Assembly: GCF_000802235.1 (NCBI RefSeq)
Contig: NZ_JTDL01000098.1
Span: forward strand, 62,001-126,000
Length of the DNA: 64,000 nucleotides
From: Sinomonas humi
GTDB lineage: Bacteria; Actinomycetota; Actinomycetes; Actinomycetales; Micrococcaceae
Direction: 5' to 3'
The first letter of the stretch is position 1. Every line of letters begins with the position of its first letter. Below, piece after piece: positions 1 to 10,204 of this stretch. Both the position numbers and the translations under genes were made by a program. Under the pieces are notes generated by a model. It was not told the origin of the DNA and made no database searches. It saw nothing but the letters and a program-made list of their open reading frames with translations.

Positions 1-15
1 GAGCATGCTGGAAGC

Positions 16-1041
16 ATGAGCACACCACGCACATCCGTGCCCATCCTCGACCTCGCCACCGCGAAGGACGAGAAGGGGCAGTTCACGCCAGCCTTCCTCG
101 ATGCCCTGCGCGACGCCGCCCACAACGTCGGCTTCTTCCAAGTGATCGGCTACGGCGGGCGCCCGGGCCAAGACCAGGAACTCCTGAATACCGTTGCGGA
201 GTTCTTCCGGCTCCCCCTCGAGGACCGTCTCGCGCTCGACAACCGTTCCTCCGCCCAGTTCCGTGGGTACACCCGGCTCGGGACCGAGGTGACTCAGGGT
301 CGAGCTGACGCCCGCGAGCAGATCGACTACGGGCCAGACCGGGAGCCGCTCTCCGACGTGCCGAAGGATCAGCCGTACCTGCGGCTGCAGGGCCACAACC
401 AGTGGCCAGCGGCTTACCCCGAACTCGAGAAGGCAGCCATGGAGTGGGCCGAGCTCATGTCCCGCGTTGGAGCCGAGCTGCTCGCCGGGATCTCGGTCGC
501 CATCGGGCTCCCCGAGGACTACTTTGCCGAGAAGTTCTCGGGCAGCCCTGCGTGGATGGGCAAGCTCGTGCACTACGTGGGCAGCGGCCTCGTGCCCGAG
601 GCGGGCGACCAGGGCGTTGGCTCGCACGCGGACTACGGCTTCGTGACCCTGCTGCTCCAAGACTCCGTGGGCGGCCTCGAGGTCAAGCCCTACGGCCAGG
701 ACGAATGGATCGATGTGCCGCCGACCCCCGGCGCGCTCGTCGTCAACCTCGGCGAAATGCTCGAGGTCGCTACTGACGGCTACCTCATGGCGACCATCCA
801 CCGCGTCACCGCGCCGCCCGCCGACGTCGACCGCTACTCGGTGCCGTTCTTCTGGTCGCCGCGCCTCGACGCCGTCATCGACAAGGTCGAACTTCCGGCA
901 GAGCTCGCCGCCGAGGCGAGAGGCGTCTCGGACGACCCCGAGAATCCCATGCTCTCCACCTATGGGGAGAACGTCCTGAAGGGCTGGCTGCGCGCACATC
1001 CAGAGACCGCGCGCCTGCACTACCCGGAGCTGGTCAGCTGA
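16..1041 (+). CDS. Isopenicillin N synthase-like 2-oxoglutarate/Fe(II) oxygenase
   Basis: A 341-residue cytosolic non-haem iron oxygenase of the isopenicillin N synthase-like family. The N-terminal DIOX_N region (about residues 5-120) precedes the double-stranded beta-helix core. The iron facial triad is visible as H204-x-D206 in SHADYG and H262 in TIHRV; R273 and S275 in the RYS motif would hold the 2-oxoglutarate carboxylate. The ATG follows GGAAGC. The gene stands alone ahead of lysC with no pathway context, so the substrate is unknown. Family members act on small metabolites or amino acids; calling it an antibiotic enzyme would be unsupported. Confidence 0.85.
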   Translation: MSTPRTSVPILDLATAKDEKGQFTPAFLDALRDAAHNVGFFQVIGYGGRPGQDQELLNTVAEFFRLPLEDRLALDNRSSAQFRGYTRLGTEVTQGRADAREQIDYGPDREPLSDVPKDQPYLRLQGHNQWPAAYPELEKAAMEWAELMSRVGAELLAGISVAIGLPEDYFAEKFSGSPAWMGKLVHYVGSGLVPEAGDQGVGSHADYGFVTLLLQDSVGGLEVKPYGQDEWIDVPPTPGALVVNLGEMLEVATDGYLMATIHRVTAPPADVDRYSVPFFWSPRLDAVIDKVELPAELAAEARGVSDDPENPMLSTYGENVLKGWLRAHPETARLHYPELVS

Positions 1042-1129
1042 CGTCACAGTAGGCAAGGGCATGCGGGCGTGGCGATAGAATGTTCCGCGAATCTCCGTCG
1101 CTTCCTACATCACCTGTGAGTGTGCCCGC

Positions 1130-2443
1130 ATGTCCTTGCCGCCTGTGCTGCCCGCCAAGCAACTCGTCGTCCAGAAGTTCGGCGGCTCGTCCGTTGCGGA
1201 CGCGGCGGGTGTCAAGCGGGTCGCCAAGCGGGTCGTGGACTATCACGAGGCTGGGCACGAAGTCGTCGTCGTCGTCTCCGCGATGGGCGACACGACCGAC
1301 GAACTCCTCGATCTCGCCGCCGAGATCACCGACAGCGCACCCGCTCGGGAGATGGACATGCTGCTCTCGGCGGGCGAGCGCATGTCAATGGCCCTCCTTG
1401 CGATGGCCATCAACAAGCTCGGCCACAAGGCGCAGTCGTTCACGGGTTCCCAGGCCGGGATGATCACGGACGGCACGCACGGCAAGGCGCGCATCATCGA
1501 CGTCGATCCTCACCGCATCCGCACGTCTCTCGACAAGGGCAACATCGCGATCGTCGCCGGCTTCCAAGGCATGAGCCGGGAGAGCCAGGACATCACGACG
1601 CTCGGCCGCGGCGGCTCGGACACGACGGCGGTCGCGCTCGCCGCTGCGCTCGAGGCCGACGTGTGCGAGATCTACACGGACGTCGACGGCGTCTACACCG
1701 CGGATCCGCGCGTGGTCCCCTCCGCCCGGAAGATCGAGACGATCTCGAGCGAGGAGATGCTCGAGCTCGCAGCTTCGGGCGCCAAGATCCTTCACCTGCG
1801 CTGCGTCGAGTACGCGCGCCGCTTCGGGGTTCCGCTTCACGTGCGGTCCTCGTTCAGCCACAACGAGGGGACGTGGGTGCTGCCCTCCCCCGAGGACAAG
1901 TTCACGATCAGCGAGGGAGTCGCCTTGGAACAGCCCATCATCTCCGGCGTCGCGCACGACCGCTCCGAGGCCAAGGTCACCGTGGTCGGCGTTCCGGACA
2001 TCCCGGGCAAGGCGGCCGCGATCTTCCAGGTCATCGCGAGGGCGAACTCGAACATCGACATGATCGTGCAGAACGTCTCGACCTTCGGGCGCGGCAAGAC
2101 GGACATCTCGTTCACGCTTCCGATCATCGAGGGCGCCAACGCGCTCAACGCGCTCAAGGCCGCGCAGAATGAGATCGGCTTCGAGGACATCGAGTACAAC
2201 GCCGAGATCGGCAAGCTCTCCCTCATCGGCGCCGGAATGCGCTCGCACCCTGGGGTCTCGGCCACGTTCTTCAAGGCTCTCTCAGACGCCGGAATCAACA
2301 TCGACATGATCTCGACGTCGGAGATCCGCATCTCGGTCGTGACCCGCGCGGACCTGCTCGACGCCGCGGTCCGGGCGATCCACACCGCGTTCGACCTCGA
2401 CGTCGACACGCAGGCGACCGTCTACGGCGGCACTGGCCGCTAG
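1130..2443 (+). CDS. lysC: Aspartate kinase (LysC)
   Basis: A 437-residue aspartate kinase, which phosphorylates L-aspartate with ATP in the first step of the lysine/threonine/methionine pathway. The amino-acid-kinase domain opens with [12 protein letters not shown] (about residues 13-24) and carries the [12 protein letters not shown] substrate/ATP loop. Two ACT domains follow from about residue 275 ([12 protein letters not shown] and KLSLIGAGM), so it should be feedback regulated by lysine and/or threonine. Length fits the actinobacterial alpha subunit. The chosen ATG has only a weak Shine-Dalgarno sequence. Unusually for actinobacteria, asd does not follow: a strong terminator lies 23 bp after the stop. 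Confidence 0.96.
   Translation: MSLPPVLPAKQLVVQKFGGSSVADAAGVKRVAKRVVDYHEAGHEVVVVVSAMGDTTDELLDLAAEITDSAPAREMDMLLSAGERMSMALLAMAINKLGHKAQSFTGSQAGMITDGTHGKARIIDVDPHRIRTSLDKGNIAIVAGFQGMSRESQDITTLGRGGSDTTAVALAAALEADVCEIYTDVDGVYTADPRVVPSARKIETISSEEMLELAASGAKILHLRCVEYARRFGVPLHVRSSFSHNEGTWVLPSPEDKFTISEGVALEQPIISGVAHDRSEAKVTVVGVPDIPGKAAAIFQVIARANSNIDMIVQNVSTFGRGKTDISFTLPIIEGANALNALKAAQNEIGFEDIEYNAEIGKLSLIGAGMRSHPGVSATFFKALSDAGINIDMISTSEIRISVVTRADLLDAAVRAIHTAFDLDVDTQATVYGGTGR
1913..1927 (+). promoter_or_regulatory. Possible internal start for the LysC beta subunit
   Basis: An in-frame TTG (1925-1927, codon 266 of lysC) is preceded by AGGGAG five bases upstream. The peptide from here, (M)[17 protein letters not shown], lines up with the start of the separately translated beta subunit known from Corynebacterium LysC, i.e. 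just before the first ACT domain. The ribosome site and its position are seen; use of the start is inferred. Confidence 0.45.
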
Positions 2444-2465
2444 GCCAAGGCGCCGAGACCCGAGC

Positions 2466-2509
2466 AAACGGACGAGACCGCAGGTGCTCACCTGCGGTCT
2501 CGTCCGTTT
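2466..2509 (+). terminator. Terminator after lysC
   Basis: A perfect 20-bp inverted repeat (arms 2466-2485 and 2490-2509) with a GCTC loop begins 23 bp after the lysC stop. There is no long T run, but the stem is strong enough for intrinsic termination in high-GC DNA. It could also serve the converging small gene at 2551. Confidence 0.8.
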
Positions 2510-2535
2510 ACTGAGGTCTCGTTACTGAGGTCTCG
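2508..2535. repeat. Tandem duplication of 14 bp
   Basis: TTACTGAGGTCTCG occurs twice in direct tandem (2508-2521 and 2522-2535), starting at the foot of the lysC terminator. Its GGTCTCG part repeats the terminator arm, which suggests slippage from the hairpin. Confidence 0.8.
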
Positions 2536-2550
2536 CGGATCAGGAGCGCC

Positions 2551-2808
2551 TCAGTGGTGCTCTTTCCTCACTGCGTAGTGATGGCCCTCTGCGTCCTCGA
2601 CGATTTCGAAACCACGGAGGTCTTCCTCGGACGCGTCCTCGAAGGCGTCGTGCTTGTGGACCACGGGGGAATTGATGTCTCCGCGGTGTGGCTGAACCAG
2701 GATCTTCACCGCGCGGTCGGTCGCATGCATGAACTTGTCGAGAGCGTGGTGCTCATGCACCTTCGGCGTCTCGGCCTTCTTTTCGTGCTTTTCGTGCGAA
2801 TTGGGCAT
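2551..2808 (-). CDS. Small His-rich protein, paralogue of the neighbour
   Basis: An 85-residue soluble protein I do not recognise. The first 22 residues are charged and rich in His and Lys; the acidic middle and C-terminus also hold several His residues. Residues 23-85 align without a gap to residues 7-69 of the next gene (2884-3108): shared positions include FM, T, the HRG triplet, an aromatic followed by E, a G, a Y and a final V-x-K. GGTGAG stands before the ATG. The gene converges on lysC. Histidines could suggest metal binding, but there is no defined motif. Confidence 0.65.
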   Translation of the reverse strand: MPNSHEKHEKKAETPKVHEHHALDKFMHATDRAVKILVQPHRGDINSPVVHKHDAFEDASEEDLRGFEIVEDAEGHHYAVRKEHH

Positions 2809-2883
2809 GTTCTCACCCCCTTCCGCTGCGGGCCATTTTACGCCCGCAGTGATCCGCGTCTCAGGGGTGAACGCACCAAATCA

Positions 2884-3108
2884 TCAGCGCAGGGAGCGGT
2901 CTGTCGGATCCTTCGCGACGACGTAAGTGCTGCCGTCCGGACGGGTCACTGTCTCCCATTGCTGCGCCTCGGCTTCGCGCTGAGCGAGGAGGGCCTTGTT
3001 GGCGGCCGTCATGTCGCCTTGGGTCGTGCCGCGATGGGCGGGACCGAAGAAGTAGCGGAGCTTGCCGGTGACGCGCATGAACCGCTGGGCGAAGTTTTCG
3101 TCGGCCAT
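2884..3108 (-). CDS. Small conserved protein, paralogue of the neighbour
   Basis: A 74-residue soluble protein of unknown function. It carries the same FM-x2-T, HRG, [FW]-E and G-x2-Y-x-V-x-K spacing as the 85-residue protein at 2551-2808, so the two are ancient tandem duplicates. AAGGTAAGGGA gives a good ribosome site before the ATG. No membrane segment, signal peptide or cysteine. It lies divergent from the OhrR-like regulator gene, so the two promoters share the 115-bp gap; control by that regulator is possible but not shown. Confidence 0.65.
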   Translation of the reverse strand: MADENFAQRFMRVTGKLRYFFGPAHRGTTQGDMTAANKALLAQREAEAQQWETVTRPDGSTYVVAKDPTDRSLR

Positions 3109-3173
3109 GGTCCCTTACCTTCCATCCAAAACGCGGGTTCATCCCGAACGAGTAACCATAGTACCCTGATTAT

Positions 3174-3197
3174 TAGCGCACTAACTATCACTAACTA
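3174..3197. promoter_or_regulatory. Candidate operator upstream of the OhrR-like gene
   Basis: An interrupted palindrome TTAGCGCACTAA overlaps two direct copies of CACTAACTA (3179-3187 and 3189-3197) spaced one helical turn apart. It lies between the divergent small gene and the regulator, where an autoregulatory MarR site is expected. Assignment is inference. Confidence 0.4.
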
Positions 3198-3223
3198 CCA
3201 GGAAGTCCCCGCGGGAGGAAGTC

Positions 3224-3742
3224 GTGAGCACATCGACCGAGCAGCACACGAGCGCCACCCCGGAGAGGGCAGAAAACCCCGAACACCAAGACGACCTTCT
3301 CCTCGAACGGCAGCTCTGCTTCGCGTTGAGCGTCGCGAGCCGGAGCGTCGTTGCCGCCTACCGGCCTGTGCTCGAACCGATGGGCCTGACCCACCCCCAG
3401 TACCTCGTGATGCTCGCCCTCTGGGAGCGGAGTCCGCGCACGGTGCGAGACGTGAGCGATGCGCTCCTCCTCGAACCCGCAACCATGACGCCCCTTCTCA
3501 AGCGCCTCGAGGAGGCCGGACTCGTAACTCGCTCGCGCCAGGCAGGCAACGAGCGGGCCCTCGACGTCGCCCTCACCCCGTCCGGCAAGGCGCTGCGCGA
3601 GAAGGCCCTCGCGGTTCCGGGGACGATGATGGCCCGGCTCGGCATCACCCGCGAGGATGCAGAGGATCTGCACCGGTCGATGATGAAGCTCATCGCCGCA
3701 GCGCAGGCGAGCAGGGATGGAGACTCGGCTAAGCGTGGCTGA
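3224..3742 (+). CDS. ohrR: OhrR-type MarR family peroxide-sensing regulator
   Basis: A 172-residue winged-helix repressor. The segment from residue 28 matches OhrR: LLERQLCFALSVASR holds Cys32 at the place of the reactive cysteine of Bacillus OhrR, and MTPLLKRLEEAGLVTRSRQ is the recognition helix and wing entry. OhrR proteins release DNA when this cysteine is oxidised by organic hydroperoxides. The first 25 residues are an unconserved acidic extension. GTG start with a GGGAGGAAG ribosome site. The usual partner, the peroxidase gene ohr, is not adjacent here. No second conserved cysteine is obvious, which fits the one-Cys type. Confidence 0.8.
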   Translation: MSTSTEQHTSATPERAENPEHQDDLLLERQLCFALSVASRSVVAAYRPVLEPMGLTHPQYLVMLALWERSPRTVRDVSDALLLEPATMTPLLKRLEEAGLVTRSRQAGNERALDVALTPSGKALREKALAVPGTMMARLGITREDAEDLHRSMMKLIAAAQASRDGDSAKRG

Positions 3743-3791
3743 GCCCTTCGCGGCCCTCCCCCGAGGCCGGAAGCCCGGGGATAATGGATCG

Positions 3792-4742
3792 GTGCCTTTC
3801 CGCGCCCAGGCTGCTCCCGTCGTCGTCCCGCGCCTTGTCCTCACCGAGGACGAGTGGCTCCCGCGCGCCCGGGCTCACTCGGAGCGGGTGGCGCGTTTCG
3901 CGGAGCCTTTCATAGCGCGCCGGAACGCACGGAAGAAGCACCCCGTCGAGGACTTCCTCTTCACGTACTACACCCACAAGCCAGGCCAACTCGGGCGCTG
4001 GCACCCGGGCGCCGGCGTCGTCCTCGTCGGCGAAGCCGCGGCCGAGCGGCTGGGCTGGAAGCACTACCGCGCGCTCACGGACGCGGAGCGAGAGGCGGCG
4101 GGCGTCGCCGAGGGGCAGCACGCCGTCGTGCTCGACGCCGAAGGCTACCTCCGCGAGCGCGAGGAGACCGTGCGGTTCTGCGCCCTGATCTTGCGCGGAA
4201 CGGCGGAGCGGCCCGCCCAGTTCGGCTGCTTCGGCCTGCACGAGTGGGCGATGGTGTACCACTCGGAAAAGTTCGGGATCCGCCACGAGTACCTCCCGCT
4301 CCGGCTCGGTGCCGAGGGCACGGATCGGGTGGTCGAGGAGAACCGGATCCGGTGCACGCACTTCGACGCGTTCCGCTTCTACACGCCGGACGCCGCGCCG
4401 CGCAACGAGCTGCAGCCCACGCGCGAGACGCAGCGGGTCCTCGAGCAGCCCGGGTGCCTGCACGCGAACATGGACCTCTACAAGTGGGCGTACAAGCTGG
4501 GGCCGGCCGTGCCGGGCGAGCTGCTCATGGACTGCTTCGAGCTGGCGTGGCGTGTGCGGGAGATGGACATGCAGGCCTCGCCGTACGATCTCGCCGAATG
4601 GGGCTACAAGCCCATTCCGATCGAGACGCCGGCGGGCAAGGCGGCGTATGTCGAGAAGCAGCGGGCCTTCGCCGCGGAGGCCGCGGCGCTGCGGGAGCGG
4701 CTGACGACGGCGATCGCCCCTCTCGTGGGCGTCCTCACCTAG
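3792..4742 (+). CDS. Conserved protein usually labelled 3-methyladenine DNA glycosylase
   Basis: About 316 residues from the GTG at 3792. The frame is open back to an ATG at 3717, but that would overlap ohrR by 26 bp and add an unlikely N-terminus. The sequence resembles actinobacterial proteins that carry the label 3-methyladenine DNA glycosylase. I see no helix-hairpin-helix or other clear glycosylase signature, so a repair function is weakly supported. Conserved-looking stretches include EDFLFTYYTHKPGQLGRWHP, HEWAMVYHSEKFGIRHEY and MDCFELAWRVREMDMQASPY. No membrane segment. It ends 29 bp from the converging YchJ gene. The start is uncertain. Confidence 0.65.
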   Translation: MPFRAQAAPVVVPRLVLTEDEWLPRARAHSERVARFAEPFIARRNARKKHPVEDFLFTYYTHKPGQLGRWHPGAGVVLVGEAAAERLGWKHYRALTDAEREAAGVAEGQHAVVLDAEGYLREREETVRFCALILRGTAERPAQFGCFGLHEWAMVYHSEKFGIRHEYLPLRLGAEGTDRVVEENRIRCTHFDAFRFYTPDAAPRNELQPTRETQRVLEQPGCLHANMDLYKWAYKLGPAVPGELLMDCFELAWRVREMDMQASPYDLAEWGYKPIPIETPAGKAAYVEKQRAFAAEAAALRERLTTAIAPLVGVLT

Positions 4743-4771
4743 GTGGGCCGCAGCGCAGACGAACGGCTCGG

Positions 4772-5167
4772 CTAGGCGAGCGGCTCGACGTAGAGCCAGC
4801 GGCCGTCCTCACGCACGAACCGGGACGTCTCGCGCATGACCCCGCGGCCGTCGTCGTCCGTATAGTGGGCCGCGAACTCGACGATCCCGCGGTCGTCGAA
4901 GGGGCCACCGGCCTCAGTGCGGACGACGTCGAGGCGCCGCCAGCGCGTGCTGCCGTCGAGTTCGAGGGTGGTCGGTCGGGTGGACGGATGCCACGTGGCA
5001 AGGAGGTAGCCCTCCATCTCGGGGCCGCCCGTGGCGAAGGCACTGAAACGCGAGCGCATGAGTGCCTCGGCGGTCGGCGCGGCGTCGCCACCGTGGAAGC
5101 GGCCGCAGCAGTCTCCGTAGGTGTCGCCGCTTCCGCAGGGGCAGCGTGCACCGGGATCGGTGGTCAT
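4772..5167 (-). CDS. ychJ: YchJ family SEC-C motif protein
   Basis: A 131-residue protein of the YchJ/UPF0225 family. An N-terminal SEC-C motif, CPCGSGDTYGDCC, would bind zinc; the rest is an NTF2-like fold with the family sequences EALMRSRFSAFA, YLLATWHPSTRP and the tail SRFVREDGRWLYV. E. coli YchJ has a second SEC-C motif at its C-terminus; it is missing here, as in other short actinobacterial forms. Biochemical function is not known. It is transcribed away from purS, sharing an 88-bp gap. Confidence 0.85.
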   Translation of the reverse strand: MTTDPGARCPCGSGDTYGDCCGRFHGGDAAPTAEALMRSRFSAFATGGPEMEGYLLATWHPSTRPTTLELDGSTRWRRLDVVRTEAGGPFDDRGIVEFAAHYTDDDGRGVMRETSRFVREDGRWLYVEPLA

Positions 5168-5192
5168 GGGGCTACACTAGCGCCGCGATTCA

Positions 5193-5219
5193 AGCCCCAT
5201 CGCGGGGCTCCGGTAGAAT
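5193..5219 (+). promoter_or_regulatory. Leader hairpin and -10 element before purS
   Basis: AGCCCC/GGGGCT (5193-5198 with 5204-5209) forms a short hairpin, and TAGAAT (5214-5219) looks like a -10 hexamer 37 bp before the purS ATG. No convincing -35 at the usual distance, so this is a tentative promoter. Confidence 0.35.
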
Positions 5220-5255
5220 CAGGATGCAACTCCCCTCAATCACAGGAGCCCTTTG

Positions 5256-5561
5256 ATGCCCCGGATCGTTGTCGATGTCATGCCGAAACCTGAGATTCTC
5301 GACCCGCAGGGGAAGGCGATCGTCGGGGCGCTCCCTCGGCTCGGGTTCACCGCGTTCGGTGGTGTGCGGCAGGGCAAGCGCTTCGAGCTCACCGTCGAGG
5401 GCCCCGTCACGGACCAGATCCTCGAGCAGGCGCGCGAGGCCGCTGCGACCATGCTCTCGAACCCGGTCATCGAGGACGTCGTGAACGTGGAAGTCCTCGC
5501 CGAGGACGCGGGCAGCGAAGCCGCTGCCGAGGACCTTGCCGCTCCCACCGAGGCGGAGTAG
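5256..5561 (+). CDS. purS: Phosphoribosylformylglycinamidine synthase subunit PurS
   Basis: A 101-residue small subunit of FGAM synthase, which bridges PurQ and PurL in purine biosynthesis. The hallmark start [20 protein letters not shown], the [15 protein letters not shown] strand-loop and a C-terminal [14 protein letters not shown] are all present; an acidic Ala/Glu tail of about 20 residues extends past the usual end. The ATG at 5256 follows AGGAG; the in-frame TTG just before it is not needed. purS, purQ and purL are consecutive with 2-bp and minus 4-bp spacing, so they form one operon. Confidence 0.95.
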   Translation: MPRIVVDVMPKPEILDPQGKAIVGALPRLGFTAFGGVRQGKRFELTVEGPVTDQILEQAREAAATMLSNPVIEDVVNVEVLAEDAGSEAAAEDLAAPTEAE

Positions 5562-5563
5562 GC

Positions 5564-6321
5564 ATGAGCGAGACCCCTCTGATCGGCGATCTGGGCGGAA
5601 CGCCCGGCGCACCGCTTTCCGGCGCCCGCATCGGGGTTATCACCTTCCCGGGGACGCTCGATGACCGCGACGCTGCCCGCGCCGTCAAGCTCGCCGGTGC
5701 CACGCCGATCCCGCTGTGGCACGCGGACTCTGACCTAGGCGATGTCGACGCCGTCGTCCTCCCCGGCGGATTCAGCTACGGCGACTACCTGCGCGCGGGT
5801 GCCATCGCCCGGTTCGCGCCGCTCATGGCGAAGATCGTCGATGCGGCGAACTCGGACGCGAAGCTCCCCGTGCTCGGCATCTGCAACGGCTTCCAGATCC
5901 TCACCGAGGCGCACCTTCTGCCCGGCTCGATGATCAAGAACGACCACCTCAAGTTCATCTGCCGGGACCAGACGCTCCGCGTCGAGAACAACCAGACGGC
6001 ATGGACCAACCAGTTCGACGAGGGCCAGGAAATCACCGTGGTCCTCAAGAACCAGGACGGCCAGTACGTCGCGGACGAGAAGACGCTTGACGAGCTCGAG
6101 GGCGAGGGGCGCGTCGCGTTCCGCTACGTCGGCTGGAACCCGAACGGCTCCAGGCGCGGGATCGCGGGGATCACGAACGCGGCGGGCAACGTCGTCGGCC
6201 TCATGCCGCACCCCGAGCACGCCGTCGAGCCCGGCTTCGGCCCCCTCGGCGCCGACGGACACTACAGCACCGATGGGCTCGGCTTCTTCGCGTCCGTCCT
6301 GAGCCGGCTGGTGGAGGCAAA

Positions 6322-6325
<4 letters not shown>
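5564..6325 (+). CDS. purQ: Phosphoribosylformylglycinamidine synthase glutaminase subunit PurQ
   Basis: A 253-residue class I glutamine amidotransferase that supplies ammonia to PurL. The catalytic cysteine sits in the nucleophile elbow [11 protein letters not shown], and the His-Glu pair is in [11 protein letters not shown] near the C-terminus. An oxyanion-region [16 protein letters not shown] is typical of PurQ. The N-terminal extension of about 20 residues ([12 protein letters not shown]...) is longer than in most PurQ. It starts 2 bp after purS and its stop overlaps the purL GTG by 4 bp (GTGA), so translation is probably coupled. Confidence 0.95.
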
Positions 6326-8637
<2,312 letters not shown>

Positions 8638-8655
8638 GCCAGCCACGAGGCCCGG

Positions 8656-8709
8656 TGCCCCGTCCTTCGGACCCACCCCGCGAAAGCGGCGGGTCCGAAG
8701 GACGGGGCA
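8656..8709. terminator. Bidirectional terminator after purL
   Basis: A perfect 19-bp inverted repeat (8656-8674 and 8691-8709) encloses a second small hairpin, CCGCGAAAGCGG. It lies between the converging purL and DUF503 genes and can stop transcription from both sides. Confidence 0.85.
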
Positions 8710-8758
8710 TTCCCCTTTCCGGACGGCGGGGGATGGTGCTCGGCGTCCTGGCGAGGTT

Positions 8759-9052
8759 CTAATCCTCGCTGTGGAGTTCCCTCCGGCGTGCGCTCAAAAG
8801 GTCCACTTCGGGTCGCCCCGCGACGAAACGTTCGACGGCGTCGAGCACCTCGACTGCGTGCGCGCCGTCCGCTGAGACGAGGGCGGCGCCGATCGAGGCC
8901 CGTCGGTGGAGGTCCTGGTTGTCCACCTCCGCGGCCGAGACCTCGAACCGCCGCCTGAGCTCCCCCACGATCGGGCGGACGACGGCGCGTTTCTCCTTGA
9001 GCGAGTGCACGTCGCCGAGCAGGATGTCGAACTCGATCCACGCGATCCACAT
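8759..9052 (-). CDS. DUF503 family (YlxP-like) protein
   Basis: A 97-residue protein of the DUF503/YlxP family, seen by the start MWIAWIEFDILLGDVHSLKEKRAVVRPIVGELR and a following RFEVSAAEVDNQDLHRRASIG. In other bacteria YlxP sits near rbfA and infB and is thought to touch ribosome maturation, but the biochemical role is unproven, and here the gene is alone. Its 5' side abuts a cluster of 31-bp repeats, so its promoter must lie in or beyond them. The start codon is ATG with no strong ribosome site. Confidence 0.8.
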   Translation of the reverse strand: MWIAWIEFDILLGDVHSLKEKRAVVRPIVGELRRRFEVSAAEVDNQDLHRRASIGAALVSADGAHAVEVLDAVERFVAGRPEVDLLSARRRELHSED

Positions 9053-9077
9053 GAGGCTATTCTTCCCGGGCGTCGCG

Positions 9078-9190
9078 AGTTGGCGTACCCGGAACGGCTG
9101 AGGGCGCCAGTTGGCGTACCCGGAACGGCTGAGGGCGCCAGTTGGCGTACCCGAGACGGCTGAGAGCGTCAGTTCGCGTACCCGAGACGC
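9078..9190 (-). repeat. 31-bp tandem repeat cluster 1 (four units)
   Basis: Four units start at 9078, 9109, 9140 and 9171, an exact 31-bp period. Each has the + strand core TTGGCGTACCCG[G/A][G/A]ACGGCTGAG or close to it. Read on the minus strand, the sense of the MpaB-type gene that ends 11 bp away, each unit begins CGTCTCGGGTACGCC or CGTTCCGGGTACGCC. The same family occurs at 51448 and 53330. No unique spacers, so not CRISPR. Confidence 0.9.
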
Positions 9191-9200
9191 GGGTGGGGGG

Positions 9201-10115
9201 TTAGGGGGTGCCTAGGCGGGCCACACGGCGGCGGGCGGCCGCCTCGCTCGGGCCGGTGCTCCCCAGGGCGCGGCCGACGACGGCGAGCGTCGCCCGGGCT
9301 GCGGGGCGGACGGGCAGCTGGAGGGAACCAAGGGACAGGCGATGCAGCCCGAGCAGTTCGAGATGCCGATCGCTCATCGAATCGACAGCTGCTGCGAACA
9401 GCAGCTTGTACCCAGGGGCAAGCATCGGGTCGAGCGGCGGGTGCTTGAGGAAGCCAACCACGTCGTCGACGCGCGGGCCGCCTGCGAGGTGCGCGGCGTC
9501 GTCGTACTCTGCCATCCGCCTACGGAGCGCAGCCACGGAGCGCGGCGGCTCCGGAACGCCCATGAGCTCGCCTGCCCGCGCCCATTCGGCGACGTAAGCG
9601 TCCGCCGCGGAAGGCGGAAGCGGGCCGCGGATGTACTCATAGGAGCCGAGGAAGGCGTCGGTGAAGGCGATGTGAACCCACTCAGCGAGCTCGGCATCAT
9701 TGGCGGCGTAGCTGCGGGGAATGCCACGGCCGTCGACGTACTCGCCGACCACGGCCTCGTGGAGCCGCCGCACATAGGCGCACGCGCGCTCGGCGGTGGC
9801 CGTATCGCCGTACGTCACACTGAAGATCCAGCGGATGGTCCCAGCAAGGCGCCCGAGGGGATCCTCGCGATAGTGCGAGTGGTCTACGACGCCCGCCAGG
9901 ACACCGGGATGCAGCGCCTGCGTCAGGAGGGCGCGGATGCCGCCCATGATGGGCGTCATGCCCCCGTTGACCCGCCAAGTGAGGGAGTCGGGCAGGAAGT
10001 AGCCGGCGTCGTCGCCCTCCTCGAGGGCAAGCTCCCACTCGGGGATGCCTTCGGCCTGACCTGAGAACGTCAGCTGGAGGCGGCGCCGCAAGGGCGAGAG
10101 GACATCGAGGCTCAC
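9201..10115 (-). CDS. MpaB-type (DUF2236) oxygenase domain protein
   Basis: A 304-residue protein of the DUF2236/ER-bound oxygenase MpaB family, a haem-binding group that includes latex-clearing rubber oxygenase relatives. Diagnostic parts are LLTQALHPGVLAGVVDHS (family His in LHP), DPLGRLAGTIRWIFSVTYGD, and WVHIAFTDAFLGSYEYIRGP, which holds a second conserved His. The frame is open upstream to 10523, but the GTG at 10115 has a GGAGG ribosome site and the family homology begins there. No signal peptide. Substrate unknown. A hairpin at 10163 separates it from the flavin reductase gene. Confidence 0.8.
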   Translation of the reverse strand: MSLDVLSPLRRRLQLTFSGQAEGIPEWELALEEGDDAGYFLPDSLTWRVNGGMTPIMGGIRALLTQALHPGVLAGVVDHSHYREDPLGRLAGTIRWIFSVTYGDTATAERACAYVRRLHEAVVGEYVDGRGIPRSYAANDAELAEWVHIAFTDAFLGSYEYIRGPLPPSAADAYVAEWARAGELMGVPEPPRSVAALRRRMAEYDDAAHLAGGPRVDDVVGFLKHPPLDPMLAPGYKLLFAAAVDSMSDRHLELLGLHRLSLGSLQLPVRPAARATLAVVGRALGSTGPSEAAARRRVARLGTP

Positions 10116-10162
10116 GCCTCCAGCGTGGCCCAGTCGGGGGGTGATCGGCAACGCCGTTCCGC

Positions 10163-10190
10163 GCCGGGACGAGGGCGCCCTCGTCCCGGC
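10163..10190. terminator. Perfect palindrome after the flavin reductase gene
   Basis: Two 14-bp arms (10163-10176 and 10177-10190) are perfectly self-complementary with no loop. It lies 15 bp past the stop of the flavin reductase gene (minus strand) and upstream of the MpaB-type gene, so it most likely ends the former. Confidence 0.7.
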
Positions 10191-10204
10191 CACGGGCGGT
10201 GGGG

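Noticed and set aside
9078-9190. CRISPR array
   Set aside because: Units repeat in full with no unique spacers and no cas genes are near; the same holds for the clusters at 51448 and 53330.
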